Source of the DNA: Planctomycetota bacterium
Lineage (GTDB): Bacteria > Planctomycetota > GCA-2746535
Assembly: GCA_002746535.1 (NCBI GenBank)
Contig: NVWA01000012.1
Location: 41,680-105,679 of the forward strand
Reading direction: 5' to 3'
DNA: 64,000 nucleotides
Both the position numbers and the translations under genes were made by a program. The notes beneath the pieces were generated by a model that was not told the DNA's origin, did no database searches, and saw only the letters and a list, made by a program, of their open reading frames with translations. The first letter of the stretch is position 1, and each line of letters starts with the position of its first letter. This document shows positions 33,993-43,251 of the stretch, in pieces.

Positions 33993-36206
33993 CTATTTCT
34001 TTAGTAATTTATTTGAAATCTCATCAATTAAATTTATTGCTTCATGAAAATATAAGTCTTCTTTCAGACCTATCTCCATTTTTTTAAAGGTTTCTTTCAA
34101 TGATTCTTTGACGGCCTCATTACCCTTTTGAGAAACAATCGGGGTTACGATCAGAGTTCTTTTTTCTTTTGATATCTTTTTCAGCTCCTCAGCTTTTTTT
34201 TGCAAAAGATCCAAATCTTCTAACTGTTGATTATAAGAAACCTTCGTTTTTTTCATTCCTCTTCGTTGTTTTAAAAATTTAGCATAGCCCAATACATTAG
34301 AAAAGTATTCACTTTTATCGACTCTAGCTTGACTAGATTTAATCACAACTTCAAAGCTACCTGATGGAGCATATTTTTCATAGGATGTAGGTAAATAAAT
34401 ATCTGACTTTAATGCATTATCCTTATATTTTTCACCTGTTTCTAATTCCATGTATTGCGTTGGCATAACAACGTCAGGAACAACGCCATTAAATTGTGTT
34501 GTTTGACCGTTAATTCGATAAAACTTTTGTATCGTTATTCTTAAAGCACCTATATTAACATCTTTTTCATTGGTTCCTCGTTGTAAACCAAAAAAGGTTT
34601 GGACCGTTCCTTTTCCAAAACTACTCCTCCCTGATCCCAATATGACACCTCGTCCATAATCTTGAATGGCTGCCGCAAAAATCTCAGAAGCAGATGCACT
34701 AACTTTATTTATCATCACGACTAATGGACCAGCATAAATAACTCCGCCGACAAGGTCAGACAATATATTGCGAGGTTTTTTTCTATTGGATGGTGAGCGA
34801 ACTTGAACAACAGGACCTTTGGGGATAAAGTGGCCAACCATGTTTACAACATCCGAAAGAGAGCCTCCGCCATTATTTCTCAAATCAAAAACAATTCCGT
34901 CAACATTTTGTTTCTTTAGAGCTAAGAGTTCTCTCTTTATATCTTCTGAAGAAGATCGGCCCAAGTCACTATTTTCTTTTTTCCAATAAAAACCCGGCAA
35001 TAACAAATACCCTATTTTTTTCCCAGATTGTTTATCTTCAACAACCATGCTTCGAGCATAAGAATTTTCAAGAATTACGACATCTCGAATAATGGGAATC
35101 ACCTTGATTAATCCGCTTGGCTTTTTAACCGTCAGCCGAACTTCTGTTCCTTTTTTACCTCTAATTAACCGAACTGCTTCACGTATTCCCATGCCTGTTA
35201 AATCAACAGGCTCACCATTACCTTGAGCAACTTTTATGATTAAATCATCTTCCTTTAGTTCTTTTTGTCGTGAAGAAGCACTACCTGGTATAATCTTAAC
35301 AACTTTTAATGTATCACCATCTTCTTGAAGTTGTGCACCAATCCCTTCTAATTGACCCGTTAAATCGATATCAATATCTTCTTTTTCTGTAGGCATATGA
35401 TAAGCCGTGTGTGGACCAAAAATGCTACAGACGGCATTGATATAAAGATTAAAATGATCCAGCTCACCTCCATCAGCGATTCGTTTGAATCGCATATTAA
35501 GGCCCTTTAGTATTTTTTCACGAGCCTTCTTTTCAAGTTCTTTATCAAGAGGTTTTATTTTAAGTGCAAGATAATTGATCTTCTTTTCTGTGGCCTTTTT
35601 CTGATCCTTATCTGTGCTCTCTTTTTTTATTAATTTATTTTCTTTTTCAACTAGCATTCCAACATAAGTACTTATAAAAAATTGATGCAAAAGGTTTTGC
35701 CAGCGCTTTACCCTCTCTAAATTATCCACAGGAAATTCAAGTAAATCAAAATCACTTATTAGGGTGATTTCCTTTTTAAGATCCAAAGGAACTGATAATA
35801 ATTTTTTATAAATTGCTTGTACTTCTAAGTTCCGAGTTTGCTTAATATTAAGTGAAACTTTTGATAGACGACTAAACCCATTCTTAAACTCTGTATCAAT
35901 TTCTTGCTCAAATTTACTTAATTTCTCAATATCTTCTTTGAGAAAAATATTTTTATTAAAATCCAATATCTTGATAAATTTATTAAATGCTTTTTCCGAA
36001 ACTTCATCATCTATTTTGTTTCCACGGTAATGGTAATAAAGCAATAGTTGGCTAATTACCGCCATAACATTTCGTGCACGTTTATAATTTAAATTCCTGT
36101 TTTCATTACTTACTCTTAACCCACTAATCGCTAGCTTTTTATTCTGACCACAAAGAAACATAAATGAAATACAACTAAACAAGCAGATCAAACAAATTTT
36201 TCTCAT
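33993..36206 (-). CDS. prc: Prc-type carboxy-terminal processing protease (S41A)
   Basis: A 737-residue tail-specific protease. A signal peptide (ICLICLFSCISFMFLCG, cleavage about 20) is followed by the Prc N-terminal domain (VISQLLLYYHYRG, EKAFNKFIKILD; 40-230), a PDZ domain (about 280-360; QLEGIGAQLQEDGDTLKV, VDLTGMGIREAVRLIRG), and the protease core with FDLRNNGGGSL and SASASEIFAAAIQDYGRG, whose Ser is the nucleophile. The general-base Lys is in FGKGTVQ. The C-terminal DUF3340-like region follows. It degrades misfolded or C-terminally tagged periplasmic proteins and is a housekeeping enzyme. All catalytic motifs are intact. Confidence 0.93.
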   Translation of the reverse strand: MRKICLICLFSCISFMFLCGQNKKLAISGLRVSNENRNLNYKRARNVMAVISQLLLYYHYRGNKIDDEVSEKAFNKFIKILDFNKNIFLKEDIEKLSKFEQEIDTEFKNGFSRLSKVSLNIKQTRNLEVQAIYKKLLSVPLDLKKEITLISDFDLLEFPVDNLERVKRWQNLLHQFFISTYVGMLVEKENKLIKKESTDKDQKKATEKKINYLALKIKPLDKELEKKAREKILKGLNMRFKRIADGGELDHFNLYINAVCSIFGPHTAYHMPTEKEDIDIDLTGQLEGIGAQLQEDGDTLKVVKIIPGSASSRQKELKEDDLIIKVAQGNGEPVDLTGMGIREAVRLIRGKKGTEVRLTVKKPSGLIKVIPIIRDVVILENSYARSMVVEDKQSGKKIGYLLLPGFYWKKENSDLGRSSSEDIKRELLALKKQNVDGIVFDLRNNGGGSLSDVVNMVGHFIPKGPVVQVRSPSNRKKPRNILSDLVGGVIYAGPLVVMINKVSASASEIFAAAIQDYGRGVILGSGRSSFGKGTVQTFFGLQRGTNEKDVNIGALRITIQKFYRINGQTTQFNGVVPDVVMPTQYMELETGEKYKDNALKSDIYLPTSYEKYAPSGSFEVVIKSSQARVDKSEYFSNVLGYAKFLKQRRGMKKTKVSYNQQLEDLDLLQKKAEELKKISKEKRTLIVTPIVSQKGNEAVKESLKETFKKMEIGLKEDLYFHEAINLIDEISNKLLKK

Positions 36207-36445
36207 ATGTATACTTCCTACTTAAAACAAAACTAAAAATTGGATAAAAGATATCTGTTTATATCTTCCTAATTCTGATAGCCCCGTATTCTAGCCAATG
36301 GCACCCATTTTGCCAAAGAATCTCTTATTGAAAACTATTTGATATTTATTAAGCAAATTCTTTTAGATGAAATCTAATCTAATTTCTTGAAGATAACTAT
36401 ACGGTACTAAATTTCCAAAAAGTTGAATTCAACTTTAATAATAAT

Positions 36446-36736
36446 CTAATTGCCTTTTTGATGTTCTTGAAATTGCTTTTCTTTATTCTTCCATAAAAAA
36501 TGACTATAAACAATCGAGAGTGGTACCATCACAAATACTACTACGGCAATTGGCCAAAGTGGAACACTTCCGCCGCTTTCTTTAATTGATGGAGGCATCG
36601 TCATGGACATCTGAACATATGCTATCGTTCCTGTGAACGAAAAGAATCCAAGAACAAATGCCAAATGAATTTTCATAAACGAACCATACCCTTTTTCATG
36701 GTACTTTTTCCATTGTTCAAATTTATCTGTATCCAT
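36446..36736 (-). CDS. Small membrane protein with two predicted helices
   Basis: A 96-residue protein with hydrophobic segments at about 23-42 (IHLAFVLGFFSFTGTIAYV) and 62-82 (LWPIAVVVFVMVPLSIVYSH), and charged ends. The loop between them has a Gly/Ser-containing stretch (SIKESGGS). I do not recognise the family. It stands alone between the protease gene and the HAD-containing operon. The 239 bp between it and the protease start are AT-rich and hold no ORF I would support. Confidence 0.6.
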   Translation of the reverse strand: MDTDKFEQWKKYHEKGYGSFMKIHLAFVLGFFSFTGTIAYVQMSMTMPPSIKESGGSVPLWPIAVVVFVMVPLSIVYSHFLWKNKEKQFQEHQKGN

Positions 36737-36835
36737 GCATTTCCCTTACAATGAAGTAAATGAAAATTTACTTCTATTATAAACCAAAAAATTTACTTTT
36801 TCAAATTCTATTATAATGGAAGCGGTAAGGATAAA

Positions 36836-37483
36836 CTAAAAGCTCAACTGTGATTTATCAAACAGCGAAAGATCTATCATAATTTCATCCGCCGCTGAAA
36901 CATCTTGAGAAGGAGCACCTTCTCTTTTAAGAGCAACACATTTCATCTTAGCAGCTTTGGCAGCTTGTACTCCCACTAATGAATCTTCAAAAACCAAACA
37001 ACGTACTGGAGATACTTTCATTTTCTTGGCAGCTTTAAGATACCCTTCAGGAGAAGGTTTGCTTTTTTTACAATCTTCAGAACCAATAAAAAAATCAACT
37101 AAATGACTAATTTTCATCCGCTCAAGAAACTCTTTCAAATGAACTCTAGATGACCCCGACACAATTGCAATCGGTAATTGGGTTGCCAATTCCGTTAATA
37201 AATTTAAAGAGCTTTGTATAATAAAGTCATCATTCTCAATTAATTTATTAAAAATTAATGTTGTTTTTACTTCTAGCTCTTCTGCATTATGAAAGCGAGC
37301 TGGAAACTTTTTCTCAACAGTTTCAAAAACTCCAACCCAAGATCTACCATAAACAATGGCAATGACTTCATCCAAAGAAAGGTTTATTCCTTTTTCTTCC
37401 AGAGTTACTTTTAAGGCCTTTGCATACAATATTTCTGTATCGATCAATGTCCCATCCATATCGAAGAATACCGCTTCAATCAT
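36836..37483 (-). CDS. HAD-IA family phosphatase (beta-phosphoglucomutase-like)
   Basis: A 215-residue HAD hydrolase with motif I FFDMDGTLIDTE (nucleophile Asp8, acid/base Asp10), motif II VSGSSRVH, motif III Lys in KKSKPSPEGYLKAAKK, and motif IV VFEDSLVGVQAAKAA. The cap insertion after motif I is the C1 helical type. Such enzymes dephosphorylate sugar phosphates or small metabolites, or act as phosphoglucomutases. It overlaps or abuts the amidotransferase gene (1 bp), the last of the probable gamma-glutamyl operon. If the substrate is a phosphorylated amino alcohol, this enzyme would release it; that is inference. Confidence 0.85.
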   Translation of the reverse strand: MIEAVFFDMDGTLIDTEILYAKALKVTLEEKGINLSLDEVIAIVYGRSWVGVFETVEKKFPARFHNAEELEVKTTLIFNKLIENDDFIIQSSLNLLTELATQLPIAIVSGSSRVHLKEFLERMKISHLVDFFIGSEDCKKSKPSPEGYLKAAKKMKVSPVRCLVFEDSLVGVQAAKAAKMKCVALKREGAPSQDVSAADEIMIDLSLFDKSQLSF

Positions 37484-38191
37484 TTATCCTTTTTCCTTAA
37501 AAAAATTATAACTCCAGGTTGCTAGTAATTTATGATCTGGGGAACTTGCAAATGAAGCTCTCGCTACCTCAATTACTTCTGTTGGAATGATATCTTTTCT
37601 AGATTCCATCAAAGGCTGAGCATACTCTTTTTTAAATTCCGGATGCCCTTGAACCCCTACAAAATGATCCTCAAGTTTAAGAACAGAACAATTACAACCT
37701 TGATAGAGTCCAATCGTTTCCGCATTAGGGGGTAATTTTACAATTTGATCTTTATGACTTGAAATCAACTTGAATAATGTTTTAGCTGGTTTCATCCACG
37801 GTTGAATCTTCGTGATTTCTGTTTCTTTTACGCCTACCATCCAGCCTTCTTTTGCTTTTTCAACTTTTCCTCCCAAGGCTTCTGCTATAATTTGATGTCC
37901 AAAGCACACTCCAAAATATTTTTGCTTTTCTACATACAACTTAGCAACAAAAGATTTCATAGCATCAATCCAAGGCAAATCTTCATAAACAGAATTGGAG
38001 CCACCAGTAGAAAGAAAGCCATCAAAAGAACTAATATCTTCTGGAAACTCTTTTCTTTGCATTTCAAATGCAACTAATTCAACCTCATGATCAATTTCTG
38101 AAAACAGTTGCGTGAACATGTCCACATAAGATCCAGACGCATGAGGAAAAGTTCTATTGGAATCATCACAGACTAATAATGCTATTTTCAT
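37484..38191 (-). CDS. Class I glutamine amidotransferase-like hydrolase
   Basis: A 235-residue GATase1 protein with the nucleophile elbow YFGVCFGHQIIAEALGG (catalytic Cys in GVCFGHQ) and the His-Glu pair in GVQGHPEF. It is similar in size to GuaA-type amidotransferase domains and YfeJ-like stand-alone proteins. In gamma-glutamyl pathways the last step is hydrolysis of a gamma-glutamyl amide, as PuuD does in putrescine use. With a gamma-glutamyl ligase and two dehydrogenases in the same operon, that role fits here. It overlaps the alcohol dehydrogenase gene by 4 bp. Confidence 0.82.
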   Translation of the reverse strand: MKIALLVCDDSNRTFPHASGSYVDMFTQLFSEIDHEVELVAFEMQRKEFPEDISSFDGFLSTGGSNSVYEDLPWIDAMKSFVAKLYVEKQKYFGVCFGHQIIAEALGGKVEKAKEGWMVGVKETEITKIQPWMKPAKTLFKLISSHKDQIVKLPPNAETIGLYQGCNCSVLKLEDHFVGVQGHPEFKKEYAQPLMESRKDIIPTEVIEVARASFASSPDHKLLATWSYNFFKEKG

Positions 38192-39336
38192 AGTGCTGCC
38201 TTATAAACGAAAGCTAAATCATTTTCTAAGACTGGGATAATATTTGTATGATGACACGGGTCCGCAAATGCTTCTTGGGTCAATTTATCAATCGCGCTTT
38301 CTTCAATCCCATGTTGCTTTAAGCCAAACTTTATGCCCAAAGATTCAAAAAAAATACGACAACAATCAGACAAACTTTCACCTTCAAGACTTCTTGCCTT
38401 AAATAGTTCTTGAATCTTATTTAATCGAATTAACGCTTCCTCTGAAAGCTTGTCTTCTAGAAATTTTAAAGCAAATGGGAGCAACAAAGCATTCGCCAAC
38501 CCATGATGCATGTGAAACTGTGAAGATAATGGATGCGCCAATGAATGTACCATTCCTAACCCTTTTTGAAATGCTGTAGCACCCATTGTTGCGGCCATTA
38601 ACATTTTTTCCCTAGCTTCTAAATCCGAACCATCTTTATAGGCTTTTGGCAATTCGGACAAAACAAGGGCAATTCCTTCAAGGGCAATTCCATCCGCCAT
38701 TGGATGAAACCCTGGAGCCAAATAAGCCTCGAGACAGTGAGTTAATGCATCAATGCCAGTAGCCGCTGTAATATGAGCTGGAAGTTTTTCAGTTACGAGA
38801 GGATCTAAAACGGCAATGTCCGGCATCAATTCTGGAGCGAAAAAGATTGTTTTTTTGTTCGTCTCTTTCATGATAATGACCCCAGAACGTCCAACTTCAC
38901 TTCCTGTTCCTGCAGTTGTTGGGATCGCATAAAGAGGAGGCATTTCATTGACAATTAATTTATCTCCTCCAAGTGCATCGTCATATTGTGCTAAGGGCCC
39001 TTCGTGTGCCACAGCAATTTTGATTACTTTAGCAACGTCCATAGGGCTTCCCCCGCCTAAGGCAATTATTCCTTCGCAATTGTTTTCTTTAAATGCTTTG
39101 ACTCCTAGTTCGACATCTTCTTCTAATGGGTTAGGATGAGTTTTATCAAATATAATAAATTCTTTTTCACTAGCAGAAAGCATTTTCAAAACATCCTTGA
39201 CAACTCCGAGATCATTTAATGTTTTATCTGTTACCAATAAAATTTTATTCATCTGCTCACTTTTTAGTTTTTCGCCCAACGCAATAATTGCATCGTTACC
39301 AAAATATATAATTGTAGGGTAATTATATTGCTGCAT
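38188..39336 (-). CDS. Iron-containing (group III) alcohol dehydrogenase
   Basis: The 382-residue enzyme has the NAD-binding motif GGGSPMDVAKVI (about 94-105), the family signature GTGSEVGRSGV (about 148-158) and metal ligands in AATGIDALTHCLEAY plus the MVHSLAHPL and MHHGLANALLLP helices, whose His residues bind iron. Active-site motifs are complete. In this operon it lies between a gamma-glutamyl ligase and an amidotransferase, so it may oxidise a gamma-glutamylated amino alcohol to the aldehyde, which the neighbouring aldehyde dehydrogenase would take further. The ATG overlaps the gene after it by 4 bp. Confidence 0.88.
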   Translation of the reverse strand: MQQYNYPTIIYFGNDAIIALGEKLKSEQMNKILLVTDKTLNDLGVVKDVLKMLSASEKEFIIFDKTHPNPLEEDVELGVKAFKENNCEGIIALGGGSPMDVAKVIKIAVAHEGPLAQYDDALGGDKLIVNEMPPLYAIPTTAGTGSEVGRSGVIIMKETNKKTIFFAPELMPDIAVLDPLVTEKLPAHITAATGIDALTHCLEAYLAPGFHPMADGIALEGIALVLSELPKAYKDGSDLEAREKMLMAATMGATAFQKGLGMVHSLAHPLSSQFHMHHGLANALLLPFALKFLEDKLSEEALIRLNKIQELFKARSLEGESLSDCCRIFFESLGIKFGLKQHGIEESAIDKLTQEAFADPCHHTNIIPVLENDLAFVYKAAL

Positions 39337-39348
39337 TAAAAATCCTTT

Positions 39349-40731
39349 CTAAATGATTTCAAAATATCGTTGCAACTGCCAATCAGTAATTGTTTTTTCA
39401 TATTCTCGAACTTCCCACTCTCTTGATGAGGTAAAATGCTCGACAAATTCTTTTCCAAATAATTCTTTTGCTTCTTTTGATTTTGAAAATCCACGTGTGG
39501 CATCCAATAAATTACTAGGCAAATGCCATTTTTCAGGAAGCTTTTCTTCTTGCTCATAAGCATTCCCCTGAATTGGTTTTGAAAGCTTCAGTTTCTTTTC
39601 AATACCAGTTAGTCCTGCACCAATAATTGCAGCAGCCACTAAATATGGATTCGCATCCGCAGAGCCTAATCGGAATTCCACCCGCTGACTTTGAGCATTG
39701 CCGGGAATGGCCCTCAAGGCCGTCGTCCTATTTTCCACTCCCCAAGTTGCAGTCGTTGGTGCCCAAGCGCCTTTGACTAATCGGGCATAGGAATTAATAG
39801 TTGGTGAACACATCGGCAGGAATGGTTTTAAATACTCTTGCTGACCTGCTACATACATTTCCATTAATCCGGACATATTAAATGGTTTGTCTTTATCATA
39901 GAACAAACTATTTTTAGACTTTAAATCATAAAGAGACTGATGCACATGACCACTTTGGCCTGGATAATCCATAGACCACTTAGCCATAAATGTAGCCATT
40001 AGACCGCGCTCTTGAAAAAATGACTTTGTGAACGTTTTAAACATGCTTGCTTTATCTGCCATTTTTAAAGCTTCGTCATAAAGCAAGGCGCCCTCCCAAA
40101 CACCTGGCCCAGTCTCGCAATGTAATGCCTCTAATGGAAAGTCCATGTCTTCGCAAAAATCCATGTATTCATGAAATAAATCGGATTCCGTATTACTTCT
40201 TAAAATAGAATATCCAAAATTACCTGGGGTGAAAGGGGTCAAGTTTTTATAATTTTTTTCTCTTACTGTGTGTGGCGTTTCATCAAATAAAAAGAACTCA
40301 TACTCAAATGCTAAATTTAAACCATAGCCCATTGTTTCTGCTTTTCCTAAAACTCTTTTCAATAAACTTCTAGGACAAATTGGATGCAATGATTTTTCAT
40401 CATCGGCCACAAACTCAATCAAGAAAAAGGGGGTATTGTTTTCGCCGACCAACCGCCTTTCTGTTGAGAGGTCTACTTTATATTTTGCATCAGGATAAGC
40501 CGTATGCCAACCGGTATATTTAGCATTATCATATAGCTGATCGTTGAGATCCCACCCTAAGACACAGTCACAGAAACCAGATGTAGAGGTGACAATAGAT
40601 TCAAATTTTTCAAGACTGACATATTTCCCCCGAAGAACACCATCTATATCTGCGAAAGCTAATTTAACACGACGCACACCTTCTTCTTGATACTGTTTTA
40701 ATTTTGTTTCAATTTTTTTATTTTCTGACAT
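39349..40731 (-). CDS. Glutamine-synthetase-family gamma-glutamyl ligase (PuuA/GlnA3/GlnA4-like)
   Basis: A 460-residue GS-family enzyme: the beta-grasp domain carries FADIDGVLRGKYVS, and the catalytic domain has FEYEFFLFDE, ETGPGVWEG (metal/glutamate binding), SGHVHQSLYD, and WGVENRTTALR then QRVEFRLGSADANPYL. Classical GS residues for ammonia use are replaced in this subfamily; members ligate glutamate to amines (putrescine, ethanolamine, isopropylamine). Position beside an aldehyde dehydrogenase, an iron alcohol dehydrogenase and an amidotransferase supports a catabolic role instead of nitrogen assimilation. The substrate is not fixed by sequence alone. Confidence 0.86.
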   Translation of the reverse strand: MSENKKIETKLKQYQEEGVRRVKLAFADIDGVLRGKYVSLEKFESIVTSTSGFCDCVLGWDLNDQLYDNAKYTGWHTAYPDAKYKVDLSTERRLVGENNTPFFLIEFVADDEKSLHPICPRSLLKRVLGKAETMGYGLNLAFEYEFFLFDETPHTVREKNYKNLTPFTPGNFGYSILRSNTESDLFHEYMDFCEDMDFPLEALHCETGPGVWEGALLYDEALKMADKASMFKTFTKSFFQERGLMATFMAKWSMDYPGQSGHVHQSLYDLKSKNSLFYDKDKPFNMSGLMEMYVAGQQEYLKPFLPMCSPTINSYARLVKGAWAPTTATWGVENRTTALRAIPGNAQSQRVEFRLGSADANPYLVAAAIIGAGLTGIEKKLKLSKPIQGNAYEQEEKLPEKWHLPSNLLDATRGFSKSKEAKELFGKEFVEHFTSSREWEVREYEKTITDWQLQRYFEII

Positions 40732-40748
40732 TTAGAATTACCCCCTTA

Positions 40749-42125
40749 TTATATTTCAGTTCTAAAGTGAATTGATTTTAGTTTTGTTAAAGAGTGAAAA
40801 CAATATTTTGAAAGACCAGAGCCTTTGCCACTATTTTTATATCCTGTCCATGCTAATGCAGGATCCAAATAATCACATCTATTCATAAAAATAGTTCCCG
40901 CTTCTAATTGATTTGCCCATCCTTGAGCCTTTGCTTCATCTTTTGTAAAAACCGCTGCTGTTAATCCATACTGATTATCATTAATTAACGCAATGGCTTG
41001 ATCCGCATCTGTCACTTTCATAATCGGTAAAATAGGACCGAAATTTTCTTCTTGCATGACTTCCATTGAATGATTTACATCAACTAATAAAGTAGGTTCA
41101 AAGAAAACCGCTTCGCCAATCTTACTCTGCTTACCTCCAGTTACTATTTTCGCTCCCTTTTCTAAGGCATCTGCGATTTGTTCTTCCATTTCAGTAGTAG
41201 CTTGAGGGCTAGAAAGTGGACCCATAGTTGTTGCTTCGTTTTTTGGATCACCTAAAGTGTAGGCATTAATTAACGTCGCACACTTTTCAACAAAGTCATC
41301 ATATATGTCTTCGTGAACATAAACTCTTTCGATACCACAGCAAGATTGACCAGCGTTATACATAGAACCATCTACCATAGATCCCGCGGCATGGTCTAAA
41401 TCAGCATCGGCTGCAATATAAGCTCCATCTTTGCCTCCTAATTCTAATTGGCAATCCATAAATGTTTTACTAACACTTTCATATATTTTTCTTCCACCAC
41501 CAACTGAGCCTGTAAAAATCACATGATCTATTTTTTCTTCTGTAATTAATTGATCTGTCTGCTGATGACTTAAAACTAAATTTTGCAAAAGATGCTGACA
41601 CTCTTTTATTTCTCCAAAAGCATTTTGAAAATGTTGGCCAATTGCTAAAGTATTTGAAGAATGTTTTAGCAATACGCTATTGCCCGAAAGCAAGGCAGCC
41701 AAAACGCCATTGATAGCAATTAATAATGGGTAATTCCAAGCAGCCACTACAAAGACAACTCCTAATGGCTCATGAATTATTCTTCGATTAATTCCTTTTT
41801 TCTCTGGCAAAACATCGTCTTTAAGCGCTTCGCATGCCGTCTCAAATAAGAAGTTTGCTCTTTCGAAAAAGCTGTCTATTTCTCCATTTGCTTGGGAAAG
41901 AGGCTTACCCATTTGTTCTGTAATATCTTTTGCTATTTGGTGGCGATTGATTTCAAAATAATTTATGGCATCTTTTAAACATTCAACTCTTTTTGAGGCT
42001 GAAAAGTTTTTCCAACAAATAAACGATTCACGAGCCACAGCAACTTTATTTGCAACATTCGTTTCTAAAGAATATTCTGAAACTATTTGATTCGTAAATG
42101 GGTTAACAGATTTGATTGTAGTCAT
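40749..42125 (-). CDS. NAD(P)-dependent aldehyde dehydrogenase
   Basis: A 458-residue aldehyde dehydrogenase with the cofactor region VFVVAAWNYPLLIAINGVLA, the general base Glu in LELGGKDGAYI, and catalytic Cys in NAGQSCCGIERVYVH. The C-terminal MEVMQEENFGPILPIMKV is also typical. In the proposed pathway it would oxidise the gamma-glutamyl aldehyde to its acid. The start overlaps the stop of the regulator gene, so the operon reads regulator, aldehyde dehydrogenase, gamma-glutamyl ligase, alcohol dehydrogenase, amidotransferase, HAD. Confidence 0.9.
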   Translation of the reverse strand: MTTIKSVNPFTNQIVSEYSLETNVANKVAVARESFICWKNFSASKRVECLKDAINYFEINRHQIAKDITEQMGKPLSQANGEIDSFFERANFLFETACEALKDDVLPEKKGINRRIIHEPLGVVFVVAAWNYPLLIAINGVLAALLSGNSVLLKHSSNTLAIGQHFQNAFGEIKECQHLLQNLVLSHQQTDQLITEEKIDHVIFTGSVGGGRKIYESVSKTFMDCQLELGGKDGAYIAADADLDHAAGSMVDGSMYNAGQSCCGIERVYVHEDIYDDFVEKCATLINAYTLGDPKNEATTMGPLSSPQATTEMEEQIADALEKGAKIVTGGKQSKIGEAVFFEPTLLVDVNHSMEVMQEENFGPILPIMKVTDADQAIALINDNQYGLTAAVFTKDEAKAQGWANQLEAGTIFMNRCDYLDPALAWTGYKNSGKGSGLSKYCFHSLTKLKSIHFRTEI

Positions 42126-43057
42126 TATGATTCCTTTATATTAATTTTCTTTTTAATGGAATTTTTAAAAACGTCGTTTGAAGTTTGTAAATGTTTTTTT
42201 ATCGCTTTTACCGCATCGACTTTATTTCTTTTTAATAGCGCCTCAATCAAGGTTAAATGATCTTTCAAGGTGACTCGATGCGTTTCCTTGGTAATGATTA
42301 AATTATGTTGTTGCTGAAACTTCATCGATAAACGTATTGAATTAGCCATTTGCTTATAGAAAAAGTTTGCGTTTGCGTTTAACAAAATCTCATGTAACTC
42401 CTTGTCCAATTTTAATATAGCAGTCATGCTACTGCGTTTTTTATCTAACTGTTTTAAATGTTTCTGTTTTAAAGAATTCAATGATAAAAAAACCTGATGA
42501 CCTACTGGTAACCCAGCAATTATTCTGGCTCCTTTACATTCTATTTCTTCGCGACATTCATATAAATCATTTACAAATGAAAATGAAAGTTTTGTGATTT
42601 CCCAATTTTTTCGCGGATGCTTTTCTATGAGGCCCGATTGACCCAATTTAATTAATGCTTCCCTCAAGGGGATTGTTGAGCAATTTAATCTTCTAGATAA
42701 TTCCGATTCCGAAAAGCTTTCACCTTGCTTGAGCTTTCCAGAAGATAAGAGATTCATTATCTCATTTTCAACCCTCTCAGATTCAAGCGTGTGATCAGGT
42801 TTATAAATTATCACCTCATTACTTTTTATTTTTCGTCCTAAATATTTTCTTCTGCCTTTGGGAATTAATATCTTTTCGTTTACTAGTTGCTGATAAATGG
42901 TGTGAACGGTTGACCGACTAATGGTTAATTGATTCGACAATTCCATCTCAGTAGATATGGCTAAACTAAGGTTTTTGTGTTCAAATAAAAGAGATAAGAC
43001 TTTGCTTTTAGCCGTTGTGATAAGCATGTCTCTTGATATTTTTTTCATATCTCTCAA
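42125..43057 (-). CDS. GntR-family (FCD) regulator with two winged-helix domains
   Basis: A 310-residue regulator. Residues 15-78 are a winged helix (LSNQLTISRSTVHTIYQQLV with wing KGRRKYLGRKI), 90-155 a second one of standard GntR form (FSESELSRRLNCSTIPLREA, wing KHPRKNWEITKL), and 160-300 an FCD all-helical ligand domain (DLYECREEIECKGARIIAG, LDKELHEILLNANANFFY). FadR-type proteins normally have only one HTH, so the tandem is unusual. It is the first gene of the operon and probably controls it, with a promoter between 43058 and 43251. Confidence 0.86.
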   Translation of the reverse strand: MRDMKKISRDMLITTAKSKVLSLLFEHKNLSLAISTEMELSNQLTISRSTVHTIYQQLVNEKILIPKGRRKYLGRKIKSNEVIIYKPDHTLESERVENEIMNLLSSGKLKQGESFSESELSRRLNCSTIPLREALIKLGQSGLIEKHPRKNWEITKLSFSFVNDLYECREEIECKGARIIAGLPVGHQVFLSLNSLKQKHLKQLDKKRSSMTAILKLDKELHEILLNANANFFYKQMANSIRLSMKFQQQHNLIITKETHRVTLKDHLTLIEALLKRNKVDAVKAIKKHLQTSNDVFKNSIKKKINIKES

Positions 43058-43251
43058 TATTGTTATTTATATATATTTAACATGAAGGATTTTAATTAAA
43101 AGTTTTAAATATTAAAAGAACATTTTAATAATCTCTTTAAATACCTTAAAAATATTGCGTTTAAATCCTTTTCTCTTCAATTAAGGAGTGCAAATATTCT
43201 ATTCAGGGAAATTGAGTCTAGACATTTTTTATTAAATTGTAGGAATGGCTA

